DNA of 64,000 nt. Origin: Campylobacter curvus (GTDB taxonomy: Bacteria > Campylobacterota > Campylobacteria > Campylobacterales > Campylobacteraceae). Below are positions 1 to 7,380 of the stretch, piece after piece. The notes below the pieces were generated by a model. The model saw only the letters and a list, made by a program, of their open reading frames with translations. It was not told where the DNA came from and did not search any database. Position 1 is the first letter of the stretch, and the number at the start of each line of letters is the position of its first letter. The DNA is taken from positions 1,798,001-1,862,000 of the forward strand of contig NZ_CP053826.1 of the NCBI RefSeq assembly GCF_013372125.1. Reading direction: 5' to 3'. A program made the position numbers and the translations under genes.

Positions 1-608
1 TGACCGACTTTATTAAGATCAGATAGCCCGAAAATATCGATAACGGCCTTGACATCGCTACTAAAGCCTAAATTTTCACCTACGTCAAATTCTTTCAGTC
101 CGTTTGTAACGCCTGTCATCGCAGAGAGATAGCCGCCCGCAGAGTTTCCCATTATGGCGATCTTGTCCGGGTCTATGCCAAATCTCTTGGCGTTTGCACG
201 TAAAAATCTGACCGCAGACTTGACATCGATGAGAGGCTGCGGAAATGTGACTTCGGGAGCGACGCGGTATTCGATACTGGCGACTGCGTATCCGGCTTGC
301 GCGATATCTACGCGAGGCTGAAAAAATTTAGTCTTGTTTGATGAGATGAAGCCGCCCCCGGGCACGAAAAGCACGGTCGGCAAGGGCTGATCGGAGACTG
401 GTTTTATGATATCCATCTCAAGCGCCTTGTTTTTATAGCCATAAATAGGCGGCTGGGCGTAGACGAGATCGGATATCATCTCAAGCTCGACTCTTTTGAC
501 GGCGACATCTATCGTTTTGGTGTGTGCAGTCTCTAAATTTTTAGCCTCAAGCGAGCAAAACGATGCCAATATACCGCACAAAACGGCGGCTTTCATATAA
601 AATTCCAT
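1..608 (-). CDS. alpha/beta hydrolase (esterase/lipase-like), 3' end beyond window
   Basis: This is an incomplete gene: it starts inside the window and runs off the left edge, so about 202 residues are visible. The start ATG at 608 is chosen because AAAGGA lies 6 bases upstream; an in-frame ATG at 596 is an alternative. The N-terminus looks like a short signal peptide (MKAAVLCGILASFCSLEA). The visible fold is that of the carboxylesterase / BD-FAE group: an oxyanion-hole HGGG-like segment reads PGGGF, an EYR(V)APE segment follows, and the nucleophile elbow reads GNSAGG. It probably hydrolyses an ester in the periplasm. The Asp and His of the triad would lie outside the window. Substrate unknown; family assignment fairly sure. 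Confidence 0.8.
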   Translation of the reverse strand, partial: MEFYMKAAVLCGILASFCSLEAKNLETAHTKTIDVAVKRVELEMISDLVYAQPPIYGYKNKALEMDIIKPVSDQPLPTVLFVPGGGFISSNKTKFFQPRVDIAQAGYAVASIEYRVAPEVTFPQPLIDVKSAVRFLRANAKRFGIDPDKIAIMGNSAGGYLSAMTGVTNGLKEFDVGENLGFSSDVKAVIDIFGLSDLNKVG

Positions 609-750
609 CTTCGATCCTTTCATGTGTTGAAATTTGGCTCTTTTTTTGACGAAGTGTTTATAAATTTTACTCATCTTATTTTATGTTTTAGCTGAATTTA
701 AAAAAAGTGTTACCTAGATTTTACATATATAAGCAAAAATGCAGGAGACT

Positions 751-781
751 AAAAACAAACCCCCTTGGGGGAAAGGGGGTT
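751..781 (-). terminator. intrinsic terminator of the nos operon
   Basis: Read on the minus strand, AACCCCC (781-775) pairs with GGGGGTT (764-758) around a 10-base loop and is followed by TGTTTTTAG. It lies about 100 bases past the nosY stop, so it probably ends the nos transcript. The runs of five C and five G are unusual for this AT-rich chromosome. Confidence 0.6.
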
Positions 782-880
782 GCTACAAAAAGGAGGTTTT
801 TCTTGTTGGACAACGAAATGATACAGCTTTGTTCTAAATTTAAAGCCAATTCTTATTTAATGAAATATAAAATCGAAATT

Positions 881-1708
881 TCACACCAAATCTTTTTCTT
901 TAAAGACGAAATACCCGCCCGTAAGGCAAAGAACGCCCAAGATCAGCGGATAAAGTATGCTGTAAGCGATGAACGCTGCGGGGCTGAATTTCGCCAGTAT
1001 GAAATACGATGCCGCACCGATGACAGCGAGGTTTGGATCAAAAAGGCAGATGGCTGCTATCCTAAAAAGCTCGATAGGATTTATCAAAGCGATAAAATAA
1101 ATAACCCTTTCATCGACTGAACTCCTCATCAAAAAGCCAATCAGCGCAAGATCTAAAAATGCAAGCATTATAAGCCACAGTAAAAATGCCACGCCCTGCC
1201 CAGTTTCTTGGTTTTTTATGAGGCTAGAGATCAAAAATCCAAGTGATAAAAACACAATGCTGAGGCTAAAAAGTAGCCCCAGATAAAGACTCAAAACGTC
1301 CCAAGGTATCGCGACTGCTTTAAAAATACCAACCGCCACGCATAAGATAAAAGCGACAAGAAGCGGCACGAACACGACAAATGCCCGTCCGAGAGCCTTG
1401 CCAAAGTAAAATTCCGCTAAGCTGATGGGAAAGCTGAGGACGTATTCGAGCAAATTCGTATCGCGGTCGGAATTTATGCTCCTGACGGTGGAAATGAGTA
1501 TGAAAATAGGCACGATGACGACGCAAATTTGAATGAACAACAAAAGCGCCCTCGTAAGTCCCGAAAAGCCAAGCACTCTAGAATCAGTCACGCCGCTGAA
1601 CAAAAAGCCTAGCATCAGCGCCGAGAATAGCCCCAGATAAAGCATGAACCACTTGGAGCGAAAAGACTCCTTTATATCGAGCTTTGCTATCAAAAGTAGA
1701 TTTTTCAT
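881..1708 (-). CDS. nosY: NosY, membrane permease of the nos ABC transporter
   Basis: NosY is the integral membrane part of the NosFY ABC transporter, which is needed to mature the copper sites of nitrous oxide reductase. About 275 residues with roughly six hydrophobic segments (for example near residues 20-40, 55-80, 105-130, 140-165, 175-195 and 245-270). The ATG at 1708 is preferred over the in-frame GTG at 1711: it shares one base with the nosF stop (TGATG), with AAGG seven bases upstream. It is the last gene of the cluster; in Wolinella nosL usually follows, but here a terminator comes next. The order with nosF and nosD makes the call firm. Confidence 0.85.
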   Translation of the reverse strand: MKNLLLIAKLDIKESFRSKWFMLYLGLFSALMLGFLFSGVTDSRVLGFSGLTRALLLFIQICVVIVPIFILISTVRSINSDRDTNLLEYVLSFPISLAEFYFGKALGRAFVVFVPLLVAFILCVAVGIFKAVAIPWDVLSLYLGLLFSLSIVFLSLGFLISSLIKNQETGQGVAFLLWLIMLAFLDLALIGFLMRSSVDERVIYFIALINPIELFRIAAICLFDPNLAVIGAASYFILAKFSPAAFIAYSILYPLILGVLCLTGGYFVFKEKDLV

Positions 1709-2361
1709 CACGCGCCCTTGCCTTTTAAAATTTCATCTTTTACTATCTTGCCAAGATCCATCAGCACGTATCGCTGCAAGATATCGTCTATCTCGTCTAT
1801 ACGGTGCGAGATGAAGACCATCGTCTTAGCCCCGGCGAGCCTTTTTAGCAAAATTTTAAAAGCGCCCCTAGCCTCCACGTCGAGATTTGCCGTCGGCTCG
1901 TCAAACATCAAAATTTCGGTATTTTTAGCAAACGCCACGGCTATGAGCATCTTTTGCTTCATGCCGCCCGAGAGCTTGTAAAAGGGCTTGCCTAAATTTT
2001 GCTCCAGTGAAAAGTCAAGCTCGCCACAAAATTTCGCTATCTCATCAAAGCTCACGTTCGAGCTTTTACAAACGAATTCGCAAAGCTCGGCGAGGCTAAA
2101 TTTAAGCGGAGGCGGCGTCTGAGGCACGAAAGATATGAGAGAGAGCGCCTCTTTTCGGCTCTTTAGCGGATCAAAGCCGTTTATGCTGACGCTACCGCCG
2201 GTAGGTAAAAACTCACCCAAAACGATACGCATGAGCGAGCTTTTACCGGCACCGTTTTGCCCCAGGATAACCAGCTTCTCGCCGCGTGCTACATCAAGGC
2301 TCACATCGTCTAAAATTTTTTGCGAGCCAAAGCTCTTCGTTATATTTTTTAGATTTATCAA
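1708..2361 (-). CDS. nosF: NosF, ATP-binding subunit of the nos ABC transporter
   Basis: Cytoplasmic ATPase that energises NosY and is thought to act with the periplasmic protein NosD in supplying sulfur or copper components for NosZ maturation. All nucleotide-binding motifs are visible: Walker A GQNGAGKSS near residue 36, the Q-loop (VPQTPPP), signature LSGGMKQ near 130, Walker B ILMFDEP near 150 and the switch histidine in ISHR. At 217 residues it is shorter than the roughly 300 of denitrifier NosF proteins, as in epsilonproteobacteria. It begins nine bases after nosH and shares its stop with the nosY start, so the two are translationally coupled. Confidence 0.9.
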   Translation of the reverse strand: MINLKNITKSFGSQKILDDVSLDVARGEKLVILGQNGAGKSSLMRIVLGEFLPTGGSVSINGFDPLKSRKEALSLISFVPQTPPPLKFSLAELCEFVCKSSNVSFDEIAKFCGELDFSLEQNLGKPFYKLSGGMKQKMLIAVAFAKNTEILMFDEPTANLDVEARGAFKILLKRLAGAKTMVFISHRIDEIDDILQRYVLMDLGKIVKDEILKGKGA

Positions 2362-2370
2362 AATTTTCCC

Positions 2371-3273
2371 TTATATCAGCTTTTTAAACCCGTTGTCAAA
2401 TTTCAGCGCGTCTTGATGACACACGTCTATGCAGCGTCCGCAAAGCGTGCAATCAGCCCCTGCGATACGAAACGTCTCTTTTTGCTCGCCGCTATCTTTT
2501 GCCTTGGTCTTTGTCATCTCGAGCACGTGAGGCACGAGGCAGACGTCTATGCAGACCAGGCAATGATCGCATCTGTTTTTATCCCAGCTCACCTTCATCG
2601 CGTTTGGCTTAGCCAGTAGCGAGTAGGTCGCGCCTATCGGGCAAACGTAGCGACACCATGCGCGGCGTGAAAAGAAAATTTCCACCGATAAGACGGCTAC
2701 GACAAACCAGATCGCATGTGCGTAGCCGTAGATGATGAAACGCGAAAATATACCCACGACATTGAAAATTTCAAACACGAGCTGCGCACTAGCAAGACTT
2801 AGAGCCAGAAAAAACAGCGTAAAGACGTAGCGCCATTTGGTGTCGAAATTTCGCTCTTTTATGAGCTTTTTGGCGCGCAAATTCTCATGCCATTTCTCGC
2901 CTATCTCGCCTATGAGAGAATAGGGGCATATCCAGCTGCAAAACGCTCTACCGCCCACTATCACGTAAAAAGCCAGTATACTAAGCGATCCGATGATGAG
3001 ATTTACGTGCATCTCATGCGTGGATAAAAACACCTGCGCACTCATGAAAACATCCGTCAAGTGAAAGCCAAATATCCGCGAGCCGCTGATATCGCCCTCT
3101 AAAATTTGGATATCGGCTCGATACGACAGCACGAACAAAAGATGCACCAAAACGATGACTCCTATGCGCCAAGCCCTAATGCTGGGGCGTTTTTTGCCGT
3201 TTTTATCGGTGCTGATCAATGTATTGAAAAAGCCGATCTGCCTCACTGTCGCGCGGGTGGTGTATTTGTTCAT
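2371..3273 (-). CDS. nosH: NosH, NapH-like membrane polyferredoxin
   Basis: A 300-residue membrane iron-sulfur protein of the NapH/NosR-C type. About four membrane helices lie in residues 35-230, with the cytoplasmic CxxxCP motifs (CSWICPYSL near 115 and CRYVCPIGA near 210) typical of the family. The C-terminal third carries two [4Fe-4S] ferredoxin motifs, CDHCLVCIDVC and CTLCGRCIDVC. Together with NosG it is proposed to form a quinol dehydrogenase sending electrons to NosZ through the small cytochromes NosC1/NosC2. It lies between nosC2 and nosF, as in Wolinella succinogenes. Paralogous to NapH; the nos context decides the name. Confidence 0.88.
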   Translation of the reverse strand: MNKYTTRATVRQIGFFNTLISTDKNGKKRPSIRAWRIGVIVLVHLLFVLSYRADIQILEGDISGSRIFGFHLTDVFMSAQVFLSTHEMHVNLIIGSLSILAFYVIVGGRAFCSWICPYSLIGEIGEKWHENLRAKKLIKERNFDTKWRYVFTLFFLALSLASAQLVFEIFNVVGIFSRFIIYGYAHAIWFVVAVLSVEIFFSRRAWCRYVCPIGATYSLLAKPNAMKVSWDKNRCDHCLVCIDVCLVPHVLEMTKTKAKDSGEQKETFRIAGADCTLCGRCIDVCHQDALKFDNGFKKLI

Positions 3274-3275
3274 GG

Positions 3276-3749
3276 CTACTTTTTAAATTTTGAAATTTCA
3301 TCCGCAAGCAAGGCTATGTCAGCGTCGCTGGTGTTTGTCAGAAGCCCTTTCATCAGCGAATTATCGACCTTGCCCGCCTTATAGTCTTGCAGCTTTTTGA
3401 TGAGCTGCTCTTTATCCATTCCGGCGATATTTGGTGCCATCACGCCCTTGCCATCAGCCCCGTGACAAGGCGCACACGAGGTCAGATATAGCTTGCTAGT
3501 CCCCTCTGCGGCTTTGTTTTGAACGCTTCCTGCGAGCTCTTTTATCTTTTTTAGCTCCTCGCTTGAGGCGAAATTTTCGATAGTCGTGCTTTGAGCTTGG
3601 TTTGAAACCTGTGTGGCATTGTTTTGAGAAGCGCTTTGCGCTTTTGCTTCGCCGCCTTTTTTACTTGGTGTCTGAAACATCAACATCATCACCATGAGCG
3701 CACAGACGCCTATGGCGATTAGTATCGTTACGATCTTTCCTATATTCAT
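3276..3749 (-). CDS. nosC2: NosC2, monohaem cytochrome c
   Basis: A 157-residue membrane-anchored cytochrome c. Residues 5-27 form an uncleaved N-terminal helix, followed by a Ser/Gln/Asn-rich linker and a class I cytochrome domain with one CXXCH site (CAPCHG near residue 92) and a downstream MAPNIAGM segment that can give the distal methionine. It probably relays electrons between the NosGH quinol dehydrogenase and the haem domain of NosZ in the periplasm. Its ATG overlaps the nosC1 stop by four bases (ATGA), and nosH follows after two bases. Confidence 0.8.
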   Translation of the reverse strand: MNIGKIVTILIAIGVCALMVMMLMFQTPSKKGGEAKAQSASQNNATQVSNQAQSTTIENFASSEELKKIKELAGSVQNKAAEGTSKLYLTSCAPCHGADGKGVMAPNIAGMDKEQLIKKLQDYKAGKVDNSLMKGLLTNTSDADIALLADEISKFKK

Positions 3750-4291
3750 TTTTTACTCCTAAACTGCGCGTTAAAGTCGCTTATATCCTTTGCAAGCGCC
3801 CTGACCTCGCTCTCGTCCATAGAATTTACCAGATCTCGCATGAGCACGTTGGCTTTTTCTTTGTTTTTATAAGCGATTATCATATCGTAAATTTCATCGC
3901 CGCTTTTATTTAGCAGCGACGGACCGATGATGCCGTTTGCGTAATCATCGTGACAAGAGGAGCATTTGACGATGAAGTCCTTACTGAGCCTGCCGCGCAC
4001 GAGCTTTGCGTTTATGCTCTCAAGCGGGCTTTTCACCATCGCTAAAGCGCCGATCTGCCTGCTTACGTTATTGTCCTCAAGGCCAAATTTCACTTTTTTT
4101 TCTCCGTCCATATCGTAATGAACGAAGTCCGATCTGCTTGGCTGGGCACTAGCGCTTGATCTTTCGACCTTTATCACGCCGGCAGTCTGTGCGGACTGCG
4201 AGGCGGTCTGGTTTTTATCGTCTTTGCCTTTATCGTTACAGCCGCTAAAAAGAAGCATAAAGGCAAAAATATAAAAAATATATCTCATCAT
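3746..4291 (-). CDS. nosC1: NosC1, monohaem cytochrome c lipoprotein
   Basis: A 181-residue periplasmic cytochrome c. The signal peptide ends in a lipobox (LLFSGC, Cys near 18), so it is likely a lipoprotein. A charged linker leads to a single CXXCH site, CSSCHDD near residue 111, followed by GPSLL. No clear MxxM-type distal ligand stands out, so the sixth haem ligand is uncertain. By position (nosG-C1-C2-H) it corresponds to NosC1 of Wolinella and is inferred to carry electrons to NosZ. Its stop overlaps the nosC2 start, pointing to coupled translation of the two cytochromes. Confidence 0.78.
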   Translation of the reverse strand: MMRYIFYIFAFMLLFSGCNDKGKDDKNQTASQSAQTAGVIKVERSSASAQPSRSDFVHYDMDGEKKVKFGLEDNNVSRQIGALAMVKSPLESINAKLVRGRLSKDFIVKCSSCHDDYANGIIGPSLLNKSGDEIYDMIIAYKNKEKANVLMRDLVNSMDESEVRALAKDISDFNAQFRSKK

Positions 4292-4297
4292 CTCTCC

Positions 4298-4960
4298 TTA
4301 GTAAATTTCATCATAGGTTTTATTTGGCGCTATTTTTATGACCTGTGGCGGACAGACCTCAGCGCAAACGCCGCATCCAACGCAGCCTTGCTTGATGAGA
4401 GGCAAATTTTCTTGCATGATTATAGCGCTCTCTCCGACCGGGCACAAGCTCGCGCAAAGATCGCAGATAGAGCCTATTTTGGCCTTTATGCTATCCTTTA
4501 CCGCCTGCTCCCTGTCGTTATAAATTTTCCTATCCAGTAAATTTTTAACTCCGCTCTCATCGACGCTCTCACCCTTAAAAGCCAAACAGGCGTTGGCGTC
4601 TACCAAGATCGCCACGCCCATTTTCACATCACCGATGACCTTCGTATCGTGGCTTAATGCACCGCTAGGACAGGCCAATACGCAAGGGAAGAGATCGCAC
4701 AGATAGCAGCCTCTTTTGTTCGCGTCTATGTAAGACGTGCCGTTTGAGTAGCCCTGTGCGATGTCTAGCAGATCGATGCTGTGATAGGGGCACACCTGCA
4801 CGCACTGACCGCATTTTATGCAAAGCGACTCGAAATTTTTAACAGCTCCCGGCGGCCTTAGATAAAGCTCATCGGCTCTCGTCTTTGGCAGGGCGATACC
4901 TACGCCATATCCGCAGGCTATCGCCGCAGCGCCGGCAATTATGAAATTTCGCCTATCCAC
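4298..4960 (-). CDS. nosG: NosG, NapG-like periplasmic ferredoxin
   Basis: A 220-residue protein with an N-terminal RRNFI motif followed by a hydrophobic stretch, resembling a twin-arginine signal. It carries four [4Fe-4S] cluster motifs: CIKCGQCVQVCP near 47, CYLCDLFPCVLACP near 85, CDLCASLCP near 166 and CVGCGVCAEVCP near 192. This is the NapG layout. With membrane-bound NosH it is expected to make a menaquinol-oxidising complex for N2O respiration. It lies one base past the nosD stop and six bases before nosC1. The alternative, NapG of nitrate reductase, is excluded by the surrounding nos genes. Confidence 0.85.
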   Translation of the reverse strand: MDRRNFIIAGAAAIACGYGVGIALPKTRADELYLRPPGAVKNFESLCIKCGQCVQVCPYHSIDLLDIAQGYSNGTSYIDANKRGCYLCDLFPCVLACPSGALSHDTKVIGDVKMGVAILVDANACLAFKGESVDESGVKNLLDRKIYNDREQAVKDSIKAKIGSICDLCASLCPVGESAIIMQENLPLIKQGCVGCGVCAEVCPPQVIKIAPNKTYDEIY

Positions 4961-4961
4961 G

Positions 4962-6194
4962 CTAGCCCCTAGCCAAATTTTGCTCGTTTACAGGCTTCAT
5001 ACGCGGCTTATCGTCTTGCAGTAGCTTGACTGGCTCTGAAAATGGCGCTAGCTTGGCGAGGAAATTTAGCACGCTGAATATACTGGAGCCATAAAAAAAC
5101 TGCAAATTCGGATGATACTGCCACAGCTGATCGGCATATATAAAGTGTAAAAACGGCGTATCGCCAAAGCCGTCTTTGTCGATGTCAAAGCTCTCGTATT
5201 CGTCAAAATAGTTGCCCCGCCACTGGTTTAGATACATCTTTGAGCCGGGCGTATCGTTTGAGGCGATTTGCATATTGCCGATGAAGTCGTTGTCCTTAAA
5301 GACGCTTGGCTCTTGGGTGGCGTGAAACTGTATGCCGATGGTGTTGTGTAAAATTTGGTTGTTTTCAAAGACGTTTGGCATATTTGGCTGAAACGGGGAG
5401 GCGTCTAAAAACAGTCCGCGCGCGTTGTAGATGAGAGTGTTGTTTTTTATAGTAAAGGCCGAGCTGTCCTTTAGCCCGATGCCGATGCCAAAAGCACCGT
5501 CTGAATTTATGACCAGATTATTTTGAACGAGCGAGCCTTGCGAATACATAAAAAACATACCTACCGCATTTCCCTCAAAGGTGTTAAATTCCACCAAATT
5601 TTTGTTTGCATACATGAAGTGTATCGAGTAGCGACCGCGCACGCCGTGGTTTTTCCTAAAGGTGTTTAGGCTCGCATACCACGCGACCATATCGCGGCTA
5701 TCGTGGACATAGTTAGACTCGATCAAGTTTTCATGACTATACCAAAGCCTGATCGCATCACCTCTAAGAGGCATCGCGACGGCCTTTGAGGTGATGTTAT
5801 TCTCTACGATCTTAGAGGCGTTGCACTGCTTGAGCTCAACGCCAAAAAGCACGTCCGTAAGCTCGTTTGCTTTGATAGTCACGTTATTTGCCCCGTCGCA
5901 GCTTATGCCCGCGTCAAGATCGCTCAGACTATCTCCGCTACCTCTTATCTTTAAATTTTCGAGCTTCACGTCAGAGGCGATGACCTTTATCACGCTCGAT
6001 CTGCCCTCGCCCTTTATCACGACGTTTTTATCCTCGCCGATGATATTTAGAGGCTTATTTATGACGATATTCCCCTCGTAAACTCCGCTGCCAAGCTTTA
6101 TCGTGTCGCCAGCTTGGGCGTTGTCGATCACTTCTTGCAAGGCATTTGCCACGGCAAATTTAAGCACGAACGACACAAGGAGTAAAATTTTCAT
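4962..6194 (-). CDS. nosD: NosD, periplasmic copper-site maturation protein
   Basis: NosD is a periplasmic right-handed beta-helix protein required, with NosFY, for assembly of the CuZ centre of NosZ. The 410-residue product has a Sec signal peptide (residues 1-18) and then repeated short beta-helix turns rich in N-N-x-I/L-x-x-N motifs (for example ENNQILHNT, KNNTLIYNA), matching the NosD / CASH carbohydrate-binding repeats. The segment after residue 330 leaves the repeat pattern. It lies four bases after nosB. Length and neighbours agree with other epsilonproteobacterial NosD proteins. Confidence 0.9.
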   Translation of the reverse strand: MKILLLVSFVLKFAVANALQEVIDNAQAGDTIKLGSGVYEGNIVINKPLNIIGEDKNVVIKGEGRSSVIKVIASDVKLENLKIRGSGDSLSDLDAGISCDGANNVTIKANELTDVLFGVELKQCNASKIVENNITSKAVAMPLRGDAIRLWYSHENLIESNYVHDSRDMVAWYASLNTFRKNHGVRGRYSIHFMYANKNLVEFNTFEGNAVGMFFMYSQGSLVQNNLVINSDGAFGIGIGLKDSSAFTIKNNTLIYNARGLFLDASPFQPNMPNVFENNQILHNTIGIQFHATQEPSVFKDNDFIGNMQIASNDTPGSKMYLNQWRGNYFDEYESFDIDKDGFGDTPFLHFIYADQLWQYHPNLQFFYGSSIFSVLNFLAKLAPFSEPVKLLQDDKPRMKPVNEQNLARG

Positions 6195-6198
6195 AAAT

Positions 6199-6954
6199 TC
6201 AGCCTTTCAGCTCTTTTTTCTTTGAAAACATCGCAAGCAGGCAAAGCGCACTCATGATTATCATGACCCAAAAACCGATAGCCGGGTAAGAGTGCGTCGT
6301 AAAATGCGCGACGCTACCGTCGCCAAGGACCGTCGGCATGAAAGGCTTGATCTTAAACGCGCCCCACTCTTGCATGTTGTGTCCGTACCAGTAGAGCCAG
6401 CCCGTAAAAGCGCCCATGAAAAGTATCGGTGCGATGATAGGAGGTATCATCAAAAGGGAGCTGAATTTACCGTCATAATACAAAAACGCAAGCATACAAA
6501 GCGTGCAAATAAGCAGATAATAAGGCGCTATGGCTCGCTCGACATTGCCGCCGTATTCCATCGGATACATACCGATGTAGTGGTTTATCGTATTCATCTC
6601 ATGCACGTCTCCGCTGTATCCGTCTACGTGAAAATAAACAGGGATACCGTCAGGAAAGGCCGCCTTTGGATAGTTTGGCGCTTCAAGCGAGACATACCAG
6701 ATAGGAAAGGACGGCGTGCCAATCTCGGCCTTTTGCTCGATCATCTTTTCAAGGCTTGATGCCACGTCCTTTGGCAGGAGGTGGTTTTTGTACTGAAAGG
6801 ACGTATAAACATCGTAAATTTTATATGTCCATGCGGGCAAAGTGTCGCCATTTTCGATCTTTGCCTTCGCTCCGTAAAATCCAAGCACCGGTATGGTAAA
6901 GCACACGGTCATGATGACAAGCGCTATAAGGGTGTAAATTTTATACTTGTTCAT
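6199..6954 (-). CDS. nosB: NosB-like membrane protein of the nos cluster
   Basis: A 251-residue membrane protein, one N-terminal helix (10-28), a periplasmic domain of about 110 residues and three or four further helices in the C-terminal half (near 145-165, 170-190, 220-243). Two histidines in transmembrane or loop regions (YGHNMQE, HFTTHSYPAIGF) could bind metal or haem; that is speculation. It occupies the place of nosB between nosZ and nosD in Wolinella, where its role is not defined. AAAGGAG lies 7 bases before the ATG. A mobile element ends 50 bases upstream of the start and may have changed how this gene is transcribed. Confidence 0.65.
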   Translation of the reverse strand: MNKYKIYTLIALVIMTVCFTIPVLGFYGAKAKIENGDTLPAWTYKIYDVYTSFQYKNHLLPKDVASSLEKMIEQKAEIGTPSFPIWYVSLEAPNYPKAAFPDGIPVYFHVDGYSGDVHEMNTINHYIGMYPMEYGGNVERAIAPYYLLICTLCMLAFLYYDGKFSSLLMIPPIIAPILFMGAFTGWLYWYGHNMQEWGAFKIKPFMPTVLGDGSVAHFTTHSYPAIGFWVMIIMSALCLLAMFSKKKELKG

Positions 6955-7004
6955 GATTTCTCCTTTAAATTTTAAAATTTTACTTTTTATGCTTAGTATT
7001 TTAT

Positions 7005-7191
7005 GGCTCTGTTATAATAAATCATTGACACTTGCTTCGCAAACCATGTTCGCTCCGCAAGACGCCGAACATATAGCACGATTTACGCGGTCAGCTGCCG
7101 CTTCCCTGCAAATCGGCGACGATAGTGTCGCTTCACAAGGTTTGACTTCGCTCTTGGAAGTTAAAAATCAATGAAATATTGTAACAGAGCC
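7005..7191 (+). mobile_element. MITE-like element copy 1 (between nosZ and nosB)
   Basis: A 187-bp non-coding element. Its ends are inverted repeats: 21 of the outer 24 bases match, starting with GGCTCTGTTA and ending with TAACAGAGCC. It is flanked by an exact 8-bp target duplication, TATTTTAT (6997-7004 and 7192-7199). The interior holds a hairpin (CGATTT ... AAATCG, with GCGG/CCGC inside). It encodes no transposase; the short ORF across its left end (peptide LWLCYNKSLTLAS) is an artefact. The L end, which contains TTATAATAAATC, faces nosB. Confidence 0.9.
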
Positions 7192-7199
7192 TATTTTAT

Positions 7200-7358
7200 T
7201 TGATAAGCATGCCGCGATTTTCGCTGTCGGCCCTGCAGCTTCCTTTGTTTGTAGCGAAGTCTCACTGCAAACGCATAGCGTAAAGCGTCTTGAAAAGCTG
7301 CGAGCGATGTCGCTATTATAAAACGCTCAAAATTTCAAGTCAAATTTCAAAATTTAAA
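7200..7358. other. gene-free spacer between element 1 and the nosZ terminator
   Basis: No coding potential. Bases about 7209-7325 contain a motif, GTAGCGAAGTCTC followed by GCATAGCG, that is also present inside element copy 4 (near 48142-48175). It may be the remnant of a second, older insertion, but its ends cannot be defined. Confidence 0.35.
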
Positions 7359-7375
7359 GGGCGGGAATCCCGCCC
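7359..7375 (-). terminator. intrinsic terminator directly after nosZ
   Basis: GGGCGG and CCGCCC pair perfectly around a short centre, five bases past the nosZ stop; on the minus strand this is followed by TTTAAATTTT. It should end most nosZ transcripts before the accessory nos genes. Confidence 0.8.
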
Positions 7376-7380
7376 AAATT

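Noticed and set aside
6947-7174. Plus-strand ORF across element copy 1
   Set aside because: It lies almost wholly in the repeat and recurs with other copies; the reading frame is not selected and there is no ribosome binding site.
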